Part shown: positions 1 to 9,565 of the stretch, piece by piece
How the letters are laid out: every line of letters begins with the position of its first letter
How positions within the stretch are numbered: the first letter of the stretch is position 1
Origin: Phycisphaeraceae bacterium
GTDB lineage: Bacteria; Planctomycetota; Phycisphaerae; Phycisphaerales; Phycisphaeraceae
Direction: 5' to 3'
Assembly (NCBI GenBank): GCA_028280965.1
Contig: JANQKT010000238.1
Coordinates: forward strand, 1 to 40,158
DNA: 40,158 nt
Program-made: the position numbers and the translations under genes
The notes under the pieces: model-generated
Databases searched by the model: none
What the model saw: the letters and a program-made list of their open reading frames with translations, nothing else
Told to the model about the DNA's origin: nothing

Positions 1-3000
1 CCATTTCCAGAGCACGCCCTCGGGGTCGCCCTCGGGCACACCCCGGGCAGCATGTGGCGTGCCTATTCTCAGGAACTCGGCCTGCTGGCTCGAGTTGCCA
101 TAGCCGTCGCCAAACCGCTCATTGATCGCAACAAAAGTATTGACCCAGCCCTTGAACCCTTCATAGATGTTCTCGGCTTGCGCGGTTAATCCGGCGGGCT
201 CGAACGGGCAGTTGCCCATCAGGTCCTGCGCCCGCTGGCACTGGCGGCCGAGCCACTTGACTTGATAGTCGAGGGCTTCTTTCTCCCGACGCAGCTTGCG
301 CATCATGTTTGCGAGGCGGCGGTCGGAGGTGCGTGCCGCGGAGGGCGCGATGGAGTTCCAGCCTTCTTTTGCGTCGTTCCATGCGTCATTGAGGTCATAT
401 TCAAAAAGCCCATAGGGGTCTTTCCCAAGACCAACCGCAAAGTGCCCTAAATGCAAGTGCTGCCCATCGACATCCCCCGCCGGGTCCGGTGTGATGAACC
501 GTCCGGTGGCGGGGTCGTAGTTGCGAGCACGCATATGCAGCAAATCGGTCACGTAGTCCTTGCGTTGCCCGGTGAACTCGATCGGGCAGAGCGTGAACAA
601 CGAGGGCGTGTCGTTGTAAAGACGCAGCCGCGCCGAGCCGTCGCAGGGCGTCATCGCCCAGGGGTCGTTGGCTGAAATTGTTCCGTCGGCAGGTAGCGGT
701 CCAGTTACCAGTCCGAAGTAGATCCCGAAGTCCGCGTCATCAACATCACCGTCATTATCGAGGTCGCACGCGGGGTTTGACGAGGGGCCGTTGTTCGGGC
801 CCGTGAAAGCACCGAACATGATGCCGTCGTCCGCGGCGTCCACTTTGCCGTCACCGTTAAAATCCGCTCGCAGGACGGCAAGGATATCATGGCTCCCGGT
901 TAGGCTTGACCGGAAGTGCTGCACCTCGCCGGAGTCGGAATACTCTTTACGCTCGATCACCGACCCACCCGCGCTGACCACTCCCATGACGTTGTACTGC
1001 TGGTCCTGGAGCGCGAAGCACCGGGTCTCCAGCGAGTCGTCCTGGCCCGGATTGAGGTTGTGCCGGATCTCGGCGAGTGAGTCGAGGTAGTGCCCGGCGC
1101 CGAAGGCCATCGAGTCCCAGACGTACTGGGTGATCACCTTACCCGCGCCGTTATGGGTCTCGATCAGGCGGTCACCAAGGTAGTAGTGGGTGATCAGTTC
1201 GGAAGACAGATATCCATCTGCGGTCCAGACCCAGTCCTGGACCCGGCGGCCATAAGCGTCGTACTTGTACAGGGCAAGGAGGGAGCCGTTCTTGATCTGC
1301 TGCGTCGCGCTGTCGTAATACGCGTTGTAGACCAGGTACAGGCGTCCTTGGTTATCGTAGACGTAACGCCGCGACCCATCGAAGGTCAGGTTCCCCGCGG
1401 CGTCGTACTCGAAGTCCGTTTCCTGCTCATCGCTCTGATTCGGGTCGTAGCTGAAGCGATCCACCAGCTCGGTAACGCTGGTCGCCCCCGTCTTGATCGT
1501 CACATCATCAACAAAGCAGTCGTCATCGCTGGCAATAAAACCCATCCGCCCAGGCGCGATCAGATCGAAGTTGCCGTTGGCAGCCGTCGTCTGAAAAACG
1601 ACATTCGTCCAAGAAGAAGGTTCGTTGGGTGAGTTATGGCACCAAACCGTGACGTATTGGCCCGTGCTCTGCACGCGGTACCACAGCCGGTCGGTCGCCG
1701 AGGCTGTTGGTTGGCTGTTCGCCGTGGTCGGGGTGAAGGTCGTGTAGGCCCGGCCCTTGACGTACTTGCGCCCTTCCGGCGCGGACCCGCTGTTGCTGTG
1801 GGTGAGGCGCAGGGCCTCGAAGTCGCCCGGGCCGTGGTGGTTAAACACGAACAGCAGAGAGGCATCGGTCGCGGACGCCGACGCCCGGTCCACCGAGAAA
1901 GTCACATCAAAAACAGTAGCGCGCAGGTGGCGGTGCAGGATCGCCCCGCCCTGCTTGGCCGTGATCGGGTCGCCGCCGAGGTTCAGGGCTCCGTCGTGCC
2001 CTGCCCCCGTGTCCTTGTCTCCATACGCGTGCGAGACCGCCTCCCAGGCCGGGCCGATGCGGCGCGGGAAGACCTGGGGCGCGAACTGGATGCCGTCGAA
2101 CTCGGCGTTGTTGACCTCGGTGTACAGCCCCCAGCGACCCGACGGGAAGCCGTCGGCGATTGCGGGCTGCCCAAAGGTGTGCTGATCGAGGGTCTGGTAG
2201 CTGGGCCGGAGCGAGACGGGGTAGTCGGTGTTGGCCGCAGTTCCCGTCTGGGGGATTGTGAAGAGGACCGTACTCTTGCCGCTGGAGGTGACCCGGTAGG
2301 TCTCCCAGTTGCCCGTTGCGTAGTTCTTCGCGTGGATGTAGTAGTCCGTCGCGGACTTGTAGCCAAAGACATAGCCCACCAGGCCGGAGGTCGTGGTCGA
2401 AGTCACGCGGACCGCGCCGAACATCGGCATCGGGCCGGATTCGGGGCTGGCCAGCACCACGCCCGGGTTCGAGTTGTTGATCGCGCCGTTGGTCACCCGC
2501 AGGCGGCTGCCACTCACGATCGACAGCGAGGTGCCGCCCGCAGGAAGAACCGCTTCGAGTTCACCCGCCGAGCTCTGCGCCGCGGTATTGAAGTCAAACC
2601 CATCCACCACATTCCCGGGGTGGGTCACGTCTTGCTTGAGAGAGTTGATGCGGTTTTCGTCGTCGACCGTGACACCGAACGCGTCGGACTGGGCCTCGTC
2701 GTCGACCGTGGTGCGGTTGCCCAGGTGGTCGAGCTCTCGGGTCTGGTCGTACAGGTTCCAGTAGGCCGATTCGGTGACGGTGGTGGAACTGCCCGTGCCG
2801 GTCACCTCGATCTGGCCGGCAAAAGTGGATGTCACACGGTTCAGCCCGTCGTGGGTAAATTTGCGCGAGTAGGCCTTGTGCTTCTGTCGGTCGTCGTACA
2901 GGCGGCGGCCGACTTCGTCGTAGCCATGCTTGATATGGATCAGGTCATTCGTGCCCGCCCCACCGGAAGCTGCGTCGGTACGCTCCCACTGCATACGCGT

Positions 3001-6000
3001 CGCCTGCCCGAAGCGATCCCACGACGCGTCATACGGATCACTCCCGGAAGTGCCTTCACCGGCCTCATCAACGAAATCCAGGCGGGTCTTGGCGACCGGG
3101 TAGGTCTTGCGGACCAGCGCGCCCGAGCCGAGGTAGTCGTACTGAGAAACGTCGTAATCGGAGAACCCGCCGGGGGTCGTGTCTTTGAGCCCGGAGGGGC
3201 GGCTGATCAGGTCCCCGATGGTGTTCGCCGCCCCGTACTGCAGATCAACCTCACGGCCGTTGGGGTAAACGACCGTCTCGATACGGTTGCCCTTGGCAAA
3301 CGCCCCGCTCCCGGGGGAGGCCTCGCGCTTGATCTCGACGATCTGGGCGCCGGGCCCAAAGGGCGCGGCGTAGTCCTGGCTCTGGGTCTTGAGGTTGTAG
3401 AAGCCGTCGTAAGTATTCGTGATACGTGATGACTCGTTTGTGCCCGCATCATTTGAGTACGTCGAGGCACGCAAAACCTCGCCATACGTCCCATACACGT
3501 AGTTGATACGCTTGGTATAACCGCCAACACCACCGCTTGTCACCTTGCGGTGGTCCAACCAGCCCTCATCGGTGTACTCGGAGGCCCAAACAAGTGCACG
3601 CCGGTCCTTGAACGTGTGTGAGCGGCCGTCAGCCATGTAGGTGTATTCTTCACGGTCGTAGCCACCCGCGTTGTCATTCAGCTGGCCAGCTGCTTCGCTG
3701 TCGTCGCTCTCCGCGGTGATCTTCGCGCGGAGCAGGTCATTCCGGGGAATCGGGCAGCCCTTGTCATTGAGCTCGCTCGAATAGACGTACTTCTGGGTCT
3801 GGATCGTGCCCGCCGCGAGCTGGGCCTCCACCGTCTTGAGCTGGCCGTACTCGTTGTAGGTGCTGACCGTGATCCGGTTCGAGTCGCTGGTTGCCGCGCC
3901 GGGGGTGAAAATCAGGCCGTCCCAGTTCTCGATCATCCGGGTCTTACGGCCCGCCGCGTCGTGGGCATAGTGCGTCTTGCGGCCGTCGTTACGTATCTTG
4001 ACTTCATCCTGTCCGCGCTCATCGAATTGAGTAACCGAAACCCGATACTCATCAGAGGTATTCACATTGCGAGCCGCGACATCCGGGTCTGCTTCATTGG
4101 GGATGCCGTCGCTATCGGCGTCGATAGGATTGCCCTGCGCATCAAACACATAACGCGTGGTCCCGTTGTCCTGGCCGAAGTCCACGGTACGCTCCAGACG
4201 CCCGCCCTTGTCGTAACGGTTGACCAGCACACTCAGCACGCTGTTCGTCTTGCTCAGCGGCCCCACCGTCGTCGTGTCGTCGTGGTACCGGGCGAACGAG
4301 GTTTCGACAACCGGACGATCAGCGTTGTCGTAGATCGTTTCTGATTGAGACAAGACCGTGTCGGCATCGGCGTGGTCGCGGAACCGCCAGGCCCGGTCGA
4401 AGGCGTCGTAATCGGTCGCGGTAAACCCGCCGCGCGGGCCGGATTCCTTGACCTGACGTTCGGCGTTGTCGTACTCGTATGAGGTTTCCAGATAGGCACC
4501 GGTCGACCCGGCGTTCGTCTCGTACTGGCGGACATGATTGAGCCGCCAGGGCCGGTTGTTCGCGGTGTCGTAGTGCCAGGTCACCTTGCCTAGGAGCGTG
4601 CCCGTCTGGTTGTTCTGCGTGTAGATCGCCTCGGTCACGCGGTCATCGTGGGTACGCGTGATCGCAGACCAGGGTCCGTGGTCCGGCTTGGACCATCGAG
4701 TCTCGCTGTCGGCCCCGAGCAGCTCATCGAAGTTCGTGCCGGTGTAATCAGCAACGCCACCGGTCAGCGTGGCGACCGGCCGGATGTACTGCACCCGTGT
4801 GCGGTAGTCCATAAAGTCGTCTTCAGCAGCATCCCCATCACGGTCCTGGTCGTAGAAATGCGTGACGACCTTGACCATATTGTTAGTGCCGCCGCCCGTC
4901 CCGGAGGGATCGGCTGCGGTGGCGCCAGAGTCGTCGGTCCCGACCCACTCTTCGATGTAGCGCCCTGCGGCATCGTAGACCGCCGCCGAGATCGTGCCCG
5001 TCTCGTCCACGCTCCGGAGGATCTGGTTGAGGTGGTTGACCGCCAGCACCGAAGTTTCGGTGTAGTGGGTGCCCTTGGTCCCCTCGTCATCAAACCCCGT
5101 CAGCGTATCGATCTTGTGGTAGACCCGCTCACGAATACGGATGCCGCGCCAGTCATACGCGAACGTGATCCGGCTCAGCGGCGTCAGCGCCTCGGCGCCG
5201 GTCGGCGTCGCGCCGTTCCAATCGTTACCGGCGTTGGTGAGCTTCGCGTCGTACTGCATCACCAGCTGGCCCAGCCGGTCGTAACGCATGACAATGATTG
5301 CGCCCGCATCCGCCTGGTGCGGATACTCCCGCTCCTCGTAGTACACCGGGCCCGTGCTGGTCTGCGGGTCGTAGGCAGCGCCCGCCGAATCGACGAGCCC
5401 ATAGGTATAGAACCTCTTGACCCCGGCGCCATCGGCGCTGCTAGTCAGCCGACCAGTTGCGTCAAAGGTCCGCTGTTCGGTCAGGACCACCGCCGTCGTT
5501 GTGGCGCCCTGGCTGTCAAGGCCCTGGCGGGAGCGGGTCAGCGTCCGGCCCGCTGCGTCAAAGGTCTTGATGATCCGCATCGCACCAACGGTGCCCACCT
5601 TCATGTCACAGACCTTCAGCCTGCCCAAGGCGTCGGGCGCATAGGAAGTGGTCAGGCCCCGCTCATCGGTCTGACTCGCCATGAATATATGGCCGTATGC
5701 AGTCACCGTGCTGTAGTCCGCGGTGTTGGCCTGAGGGTTCGCCGCCTTCGCGCCGTAGTAATAGTCGCGCGCGAGAGGGCGCCCGCGATCATCCTCCGAA
5801 GTCGATTCCGAATATGAGACCGTCGTCCAGGCACCACCGCGGACGATCTTCTCGAGCTTCATCGTGTCCGACCCGTCCGAGTCGTTGATCGTGGTCGTCC
5901 GCTTCGTGCCATGAGCGATGCCGGTGATGTTGCCGTTGCCATCCCGGGTCGGGAACCCACGCTCACTGATACGGGTGCGCACCATGCCATTCTGCGAGCG

Positions 6001-8619
6001 ATCACGCAGCGAAACCGTGCCGTCGGGGTTTTCGGTACGCACGATACGGAACGCGAGCCCCTGGCCCGGCGCCATAAACACCGACTTGGTGACGTAATGC
6101 CCCAGATGATCGGCGTCGCTGGCCAGGGCATTGAGGAACGCCTCCGTTTTCGCTTCGTCGTCAATCCCTGCGTAACCCGCCTTGGGGTCCTGCGTCGCGC
6201 AAACAATCTCCCAGGACTCGTACTCGGTGCCGTTGGCCGTGTCGTAGGACCACACCAACGAGTAAAAGGTTGCAACGGGAATCATCGTGCCCGGGTTCGA
6301 CGGGTCTTCGACGTATTGAATGGTCTCGCGGATGACCTCGATGTCGTCGTTAGGGTGCGTGTCGTTCAGATCGGTGTACTGGCTGCGGAACGTCGTCACG
6401 AGGTTGCCAACCTCAGAACCCGCAGGGTTCATTGGATCGAACGCCCCGCTTTCACCAAGCGATTGCACCGTCTTAACCAGGTTCCCCGCGCTGTCGTACG
6501 CGTAGTATTCCCAGTCGCCCCTGTCGGTCTGGTAAAGCCGTGGGTATCCGTTACTGTGATAAGACCACGTCTCAATCAGAGAAGCGACCTCGTTCGCCGG
6601 GACGGGGTCCGGGTCCGCGATCGTCCGGCGTTCGATCAGCCGCTGACGATTTGCGTCCAGTGCATAAACCTCAACCACCTTGGACACAACCGTGTTGACG
6701 TTGTCCTCGCTGATCACGTGGGTGACCGTTTTCTCGTTCCCGGATTCCTCGATGTCGATCCAGCTTTTCCGCAGAGCAGCGCCGGTGCCGGTGTTCAAGC
6801 CTTCGGACAGCACCCACCGCTTGTTCACCGCGTCCCAGTTCAGCTCCGAAACATCCTCGGCAATCAGTGTGCCATCGGATTTGTAGGAGCTGTCGGTGAC
6901 GCGGATGACCGTGCCGTCCGATCCCGGCCCCAAGTCCTGCACCCTCACCTTGCGGAACGCGTTGCCCACCGGGTTCCACTTGTTGGACCCGTTCCAGGTC
7001 GCGTCGTTGTAGTACTCCACCGTGTACCCGTCCGAAGCGGACGTGTTCACGTTTAGCAGGGACGCCACCATCGGCGAACCGCCGTTCCACTCCCCGTTCA
7101 TGATCTGGCTAACCGCGCCGCTGGATGAATCGGTAATGAGTTGGTTCGTGCCGTTCTCGACATCGGGGTCCAAGTTCGCCGTCAACAAACTGGGGTCATC
7201 CACGTCAGGGTCGGGCTCGGACATCTCCACCGACATGACCCCTGTCGGCTGCCCGGGCTCATCCGAACCCGCATCGATCGCGATCTCAGCGTCGCCGTTG
7301 GAGGCATCCAGCTTGGTCGTAGAGCCTTCCCCGCCCCCGCATCGGCCTTCATTGGCCCGCCCCACCCCATGCTCGCTGTCAGGCGAGGGGCTGCTGTCGG
7401 GCTCCGGCAAATCAGAGAGGAGGAATGCTACATCTTGGATAAACCAGCTAGATTCATATGATTTGTGAAGGGGGTCAAGTGTTTCTAGCTCCCCGATCTC
7501 AGGAAAATCCTTGATCTCCAAGACTGGCTTGGAGAGAAACGCACCAGAAGAAGGTACTTTGCCCTCATCAAATCGATGCCATTTGTTATCGATTGGGATC
7601 GGAGACTTGTACTGATCATAAAAACGATTGTCAGGATACCCAGGCTCTTGGTAGCCACGAAGGAAGATGATAATCGTGTCGCTTTGATTAACGCCTGCAA
7701 GCGTGCTCGCCGAGATCGCCGCCACCCCTCCATATCCGACACCATCGGCTTCTCCCCAGACATCCGATGATTGTGTGGGATACTCGTATGAATAGTACTG
7801 CACGAGAAGACCGACGCGGGGTAAGTAGGAAGGCGTCGCGGGATCTGCGGCTAATCCAACGTCTGCAGCACTAAGTAAGAAGCCATCTACAATTAGATTG
7901 TCCCACGCATCTTCTATCGCGGCTTCTGCAGAATTATGCGGCCCATACGCAGCAGGCCAGCTCAATTCCATCACCGGATAATCAAGCCCGCCATGAGCAA
8001 AATAAGCGGAATCGCCGAGCTTTCGCGCACCAAGCTTGTAGATGTACTCCAAGACTGTATCGAGCGCTTCTTTGTAGTTCTCAACCGTCACCGCAGCAGA
8101 AATCCCCCCCGCACTGGACCAGGTCGGAGCCCCCGGGAGCCAGGTCAGCGGGAAATCGTCTTCGACAAAATCAACGGCCTGTGGCGGGTTTCCGCTGATC
8201 GCCTCTTCCGGATCAATAAAGTACTCGTAGAGCTTCTTGCCCGGTGTATAGGGAGTACCGGTGTAAAACGCCTCAACCACCGCGCCAACAAGCTCAGTCG
8301 CGTATACCGGATCAGCGTACGCACGTGGGTACCATTTTTCACGCGGCTTCGGCGGCGTCTTCAGGTCTTCATCGCCGCAGCCTGTCGAATTGGGCCAAGG
8401 CCCGTAGTAGCTGCCCAGTTGGGTCGGGTCGTGCACGTTCCCGTTTAATTGAGAAATCAAGAAGTATAGCGCGTTGTACTCACGCATCGCCTCCTCGATC
8501 GGCAGGCGCCCGGGAACCGTAGAGCCGCTGCTGTCTTGGGCCATCGCGGAATGCACAAACCCAAGCAGTGCAATGACCAAACAAATACGCTTCGCGGCAC
8601 CCAACATAGGCAGACTCAT
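1..8619 (-). CDS. Giant secreted RHS/YD-repeat protein with dockerin-like and LamG-like insertions (3' end outside window)
   Basis: One uninterrupted frame runs from ATG at 8619 past the window edge (>2,873 residues). AAAGG lies 9 bases before the ATG. Residues 1-28 form a signal peptide with likely cleavage after AMA. Residues about 30-550 match no family I know. From about residue 750 there are many YD/RHS repeats, such as YDRLGQLVMQYD (~1111), YDAAGRY (~1225) and HDAAGRKT (~1550). A thrombospondin-3-like loop DADSDGIPNEADPD is near 1500. Residues ~2005-2376 look like two jelly-roll (LamG/concanavalin-like) units. YD repeats resume at ~2400. Two EF-hand-like loops at ~2583-2635 resemble a type I dockerin. 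The hallmark RHS core end NYDPATGRFITPDP follows at ~2700, then a variable C-terminal tail. RHS proteins form a shell around a C-terminal effector; the effector is not visible here. Exported or surface location is inferred. The gene probably shares a transcript with the upstream 286-residue membrane protein (85 bases apart). Confidence 0.93.
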   Translation of the reverse strand, partial: MSLPMLGAAKRICLVIALLGFVHSAMAQDSSGSTVPGRLPIEEAMREYNALYFLISQLNGNVHDPTQLGSYYGPWPNSTGCGDEDLKTPPKPREKWYPRAYADPVYATELVGAVVEAFYTGTPYTPGKKLYEYFIDPEEAISGNPPQAVDFVEDDFPLTWLPGAPTWSSAGGISAAVTVENYKEALDTVLEYIYKLGARKLGDSAYFAHGGLDYPVMELSWPAAYGPHNSAEAAIEDAWDNLIVDGFLLSAADVGLAADPATPSYLPRVGLLVQYYSYEYPTQSSDVWGEADGVGYGGVAAISASTLAGVNQSDTIIIFLRGYQEPGYPDNRFYDQYKSPIPIDNKWHRFDEGKVPSSGAFLSKPVLEIKDFPEIGELETLDPLHKSYESSWFIQDVAFLLSDLPEPDSSPSPDSEHGVGRANEGRCGGGEGSTTKLDASNGDAEIAIDAGSDEPGQPTGVMSVEMSEPDPDVDDPSLLTANLDPDVENGTNQLITDSSSGAVSQIMNGEWNGGSPMVASLLNVNTSASDGYTVEYYNDATWNGSNKWNPVGNAFRKVRVQDLGPGSDGTVIRVTDSSYKSDGTLIAEDVSELNWDAVNKRWVLSEGLNTGTGAALRKSWIDIEESGNEKTVTHVISEDNVNTVVSKVVEVYALDANRQRLIERRTIADPDPVPANEVASLIETWSYHSNGYPRLYQTDRGDWEYYAYDSAGNLVKTVQSLGESGAFDPMNPAGSEVGNLVTTFRSQYTDLNDTHPNDDIEVIRETIQYVEDPSNPGTMIPVATFYSLVWSYDTANGTEYESWEIVCATQDPKAGYAGIDDEAKTEAFLNALASDADHLGHYVTKSVFMAPGQGLAFRIVRTENPDGTVSLRDRSQNGMVRTRISERGFPTRDGNGNITGIAHGTKRTTTINDSDGSDTMKLEKIVRGGAWTTVSYSESTSEDDRGRPLARDYYYGAKAANPQANTADYSTVTAYGHIFMASQTDERGLTTSYAPDALGRLKVCDMKVGTVGAMRIIKTFDAAGRTLTRSRQGLDSQGATTTAVVLTEQRTFDATGRLTSSADGAGVKRFYTYGLVDSAGAAYDPQTSTGPVYYEEREYPHQADAGAIIVMRYDRLGQLVMQYDAKLTNAGNDWNGATPTGAEALTPLSRITFAYDWRGIRIRERVYHKIDTLTGFDDEGTKGTHYTETSVLAVNHLNQILRSVDETGTISAAVYDAAGRYIEEWVGTDDSGATAADPSGTGGGTNNMVKVVTHFYDQDRDGDAAEDDFMDYRTRVQYIRPVATLTGGVADYTGTNFDELLGADSETRWSKPDHGPWSAITRTHDDRVTEAIYTQNNQTGTLLGKVTWHYDTANNRPWRLNHVRQYETNAGSTGAYLETSYEYDNAERQVKESGPRGGFTATDYDAFDRAWRFRDHADADTVLSQSETIYDNADRPVVETSFARYHDDTTTVGPLSKTNSVLSVLVNRYDKGGRLERTVDFGQDNGTTRYVFDAQGNPIDADSDGIPNEADPDVAARNVNTSDEYRVSVTQFDERGQDEVKIRNDGRKTHYAHDAAGRKTRMIENWDGLIFTPGAATSDSNRITVSTYNEYGQLKTVEAQLAAGTIQTQKYVYSSELNDKGCPIPRNDLLRAKITAESDDSEAAGQLNDNAGGYDREEYTYMADGRSHTFKDRRALVWASEYTDEGWLDHRKVTSGGVGGYTKRINYVYGTYGEVLRASTYSNDAGTNESSRITNTYDGFYNLKTQSQDYAAPFGPGAQIVEIKREASPGSGAFAKGNRIETVVYPNGREVDLQYGAANTIGDLISRPSGLKDTTPGGFSDYDVSQYDYLGSGALVRKTYPVAKTRLDFVDEAGEGTSGSDPYDASWDRFGQATRMQWERTDAASGGAGTNDLIHIKHGYDEVGRRLYDDRQKHKAYSRKFTHDGLNRVTSTFAGQIEVTGTGSSTTVTESAYWNLYDQTRELDHLGNRTTVDDEAQSDAFGVTVDDENRINSLKQDVTHPGNVVDGFDFNTAAQSSAGELEAVLPAGGTSLSIVSGSRLRVTNGAINNSNPGVVLASPESGPMPMFGAVRVTSTTTSGLVGYVFGYKSATDYYIHAKNYATGNWETYRVTSSGKSTVLFTIPQTGTAANTDYPVSLRPSYQTLDQHTFGQPAIADGFPSGRWGLYTEVNNAEFDGIQFAPQVFPRRIGPAWEAVSHAYGDKDTGAGHDGALNLGGDPITAKQGGAILHRHLRATVFDVTFSVDRASASATDASLLFVFNHHGPGDFEALRLTHSNSGSAPEGRKYVKGRAYTTFTPTTANSQPTASATDRLWYRVQSTGQYVTVWCHNSPNEPSSWTNVVFQTTAANGNFDLIAPGRMGFIASDDDCFVDDVTIKTGATSVTELVDRFSYDPNQSDEQETDFEYDAAGNLTFDGSRRYVYDNQGRLYLVYNAYYDSATQQIKNGSLLALYKYDAYGRRVQDWVWTADGYLSSELITHYYLGDRLIETHNGAGKVITQYVWDSMAFGAGHYLDSLAEIRHNLNPGQDDSLETRCFALQDQQYNVMGVVSAGGSVIERKEYSDSGEVQHFRSSLTGSHDILAVLRADFNGDGKVDAADDGIMFGAFTGPNNGPSSNPACDLDNDGDVDDADFGIYFGLVTGPLPADGTISANDPWAMTPCDGSARLRLYNDTPSLFTLCPIEFTGQRKDYVTDLLHMRARNYDPATGRFITPDPAGDVDGQHLHLGHFAVGLGKDPYGLFEYDLNDAWNDAKEGWNSIAPSAARTSDRRLANMMRKLRREKEALDYQVKWLGRQCQRAQDLMGNCPFEPAGLTAQAENIYEGFKGWVNTFVAINERFGDGYGNSSQQAEFLRIGTPHAARGVPEGDPEGVLWKW

Positions 8620-8704
8620 GGATTCAACGCCTTTCTAGAATCAAAACGAACCGATTACTCTGACCCAGCACATATAAATACATCAACAAAAACAATAAAG
8701 ACGC

Positions 8705-9565
8705 CTACCGGCTCACTTCGCCGGACATCACACGCTCTTCCACCCGGCGCATCGCATCCAGGTGCTGATCGATATGATTTCGATTGGACTCGACTTGCTG
8801 GCGCTCGCTGAAGGAGAGCGCCTGCTCGATGCTGACGCCCCGACGCCCCGCTTCTTCCATCACACGCTTGAGCCGGTCGGTGCTGATGGTCGAGAGGTGG
8901 CGCAGCTCGACCGGCAGGGACTCAGAGAACTGCGCCGCCCGGCGCCACTGGTCAGCCTTGTGCGGGACCACCTGCATCGCATATTCACCCGTAGCGAAAC
9001 GAAGCGCCTCCACCGCCGACACCGCTTCGGATACGTTTGTACGCAATTCGCGTAGGCGATTGGGATCTGGGCGTGTCTGGCGGATGGGCTCGACCGGGAG
9101 ATCGATATCCAGCCCGGATAAATCCGGCGCGGCCTGGCTCATACGGAGGTCGCGTTCGTAGTGGACAAGGGCACGCCTGGCATTCGTGACCGCCTGGTCC
9201 GCGGCATCGAGACGGGCCTGGTTCTGCTCGGTCCACTCGGCGAGACGGGTCAGCACCGCTTCGGCCTGGCCCTCGGACAGTTCCATCGCCGCCAGATCCT
9301 CCGCCGTCAGCGCCACGGCGTGGCACGACCGCATCACATGGCTGGCAACAGCCCGGTCGAGTCCGGGCTCAGCCTGTGCTTCTGGCGTTTCGCCTGAAGT
9401 CTGGGCCTGGGCTGTGGAAGCCAGCCAATCGGGTGTGCTGACGTTCAAGAACACGCCCCAGGCACCGAGGCCGATGGCGCCCGCGCCCAGCAAACCTTGT
9501 AGGGCATATTTGCGCTTGCGCGCGGTGTGATCGGCGGGGGCGGGAGAAAGAATTGGCTTAGTCAT
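8705..9565 (-). CDS. Membrane-anchored hypothetical protein, probable operon partner of the RHS gene
   Basis: 286 residues from ATG 9565. I chose this start because GGAGG lies 9 bases upstream; a longer frame opens at 9640, but its extra 25 residues contain no sensible signal. A basic N-terminus (about residues 12-18) is followed by one hydrophobic segment at about 20-42, then an alanine/glutamine-rich stretch. The rest is a hydrophilic, mostly helical domain with likely coiled coil at about 120-165 (many E, Q, R, A) and again in the last 60 residues. Topology is probably N-in with a periplasmic body. No domain is recognised. It lies 85 bases upstream of the RHS gene in the same direction, so co-expression is likely, and a role in export or anchoring of the RHS protein is possible but unproven. 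Confidence 0.75.
   Translation of the reverse strand: MTKPILSPAPADHTARKRKYALQGLLGAGAIGLGAWGVFLNVSTPDWLASTAQAQTSGETPEAQAEPGLDRAVASHVMRSCHAVALTAEDLAAMELSEGQAEAVLTRLAEWTEQNQARLDAADQAVTNARRALVHYERDLRMSQAAPDLSGLDIDLPVEPIRQTRPDPNRLRELRTNVSEAVSAVEALRFATGEYAMQVVPHKADQWRRAAQFSESLPVELRHLSTISTDRLKRVMEEAGRRGVSIEQALSFSERQQVESNRNHIDQHLDAMRRVEERVMSGEVSR

Noticed and set aside
1636-3429. A 597-codon open frame on the plus strand (and others at 1090-1632, 4648-5817, 5911-7056)
   Set aside because: These are antisense shadows of the RHS gene; they are Arg/Val-rich with no domains, while the minus strand gives continuous YD repeats.
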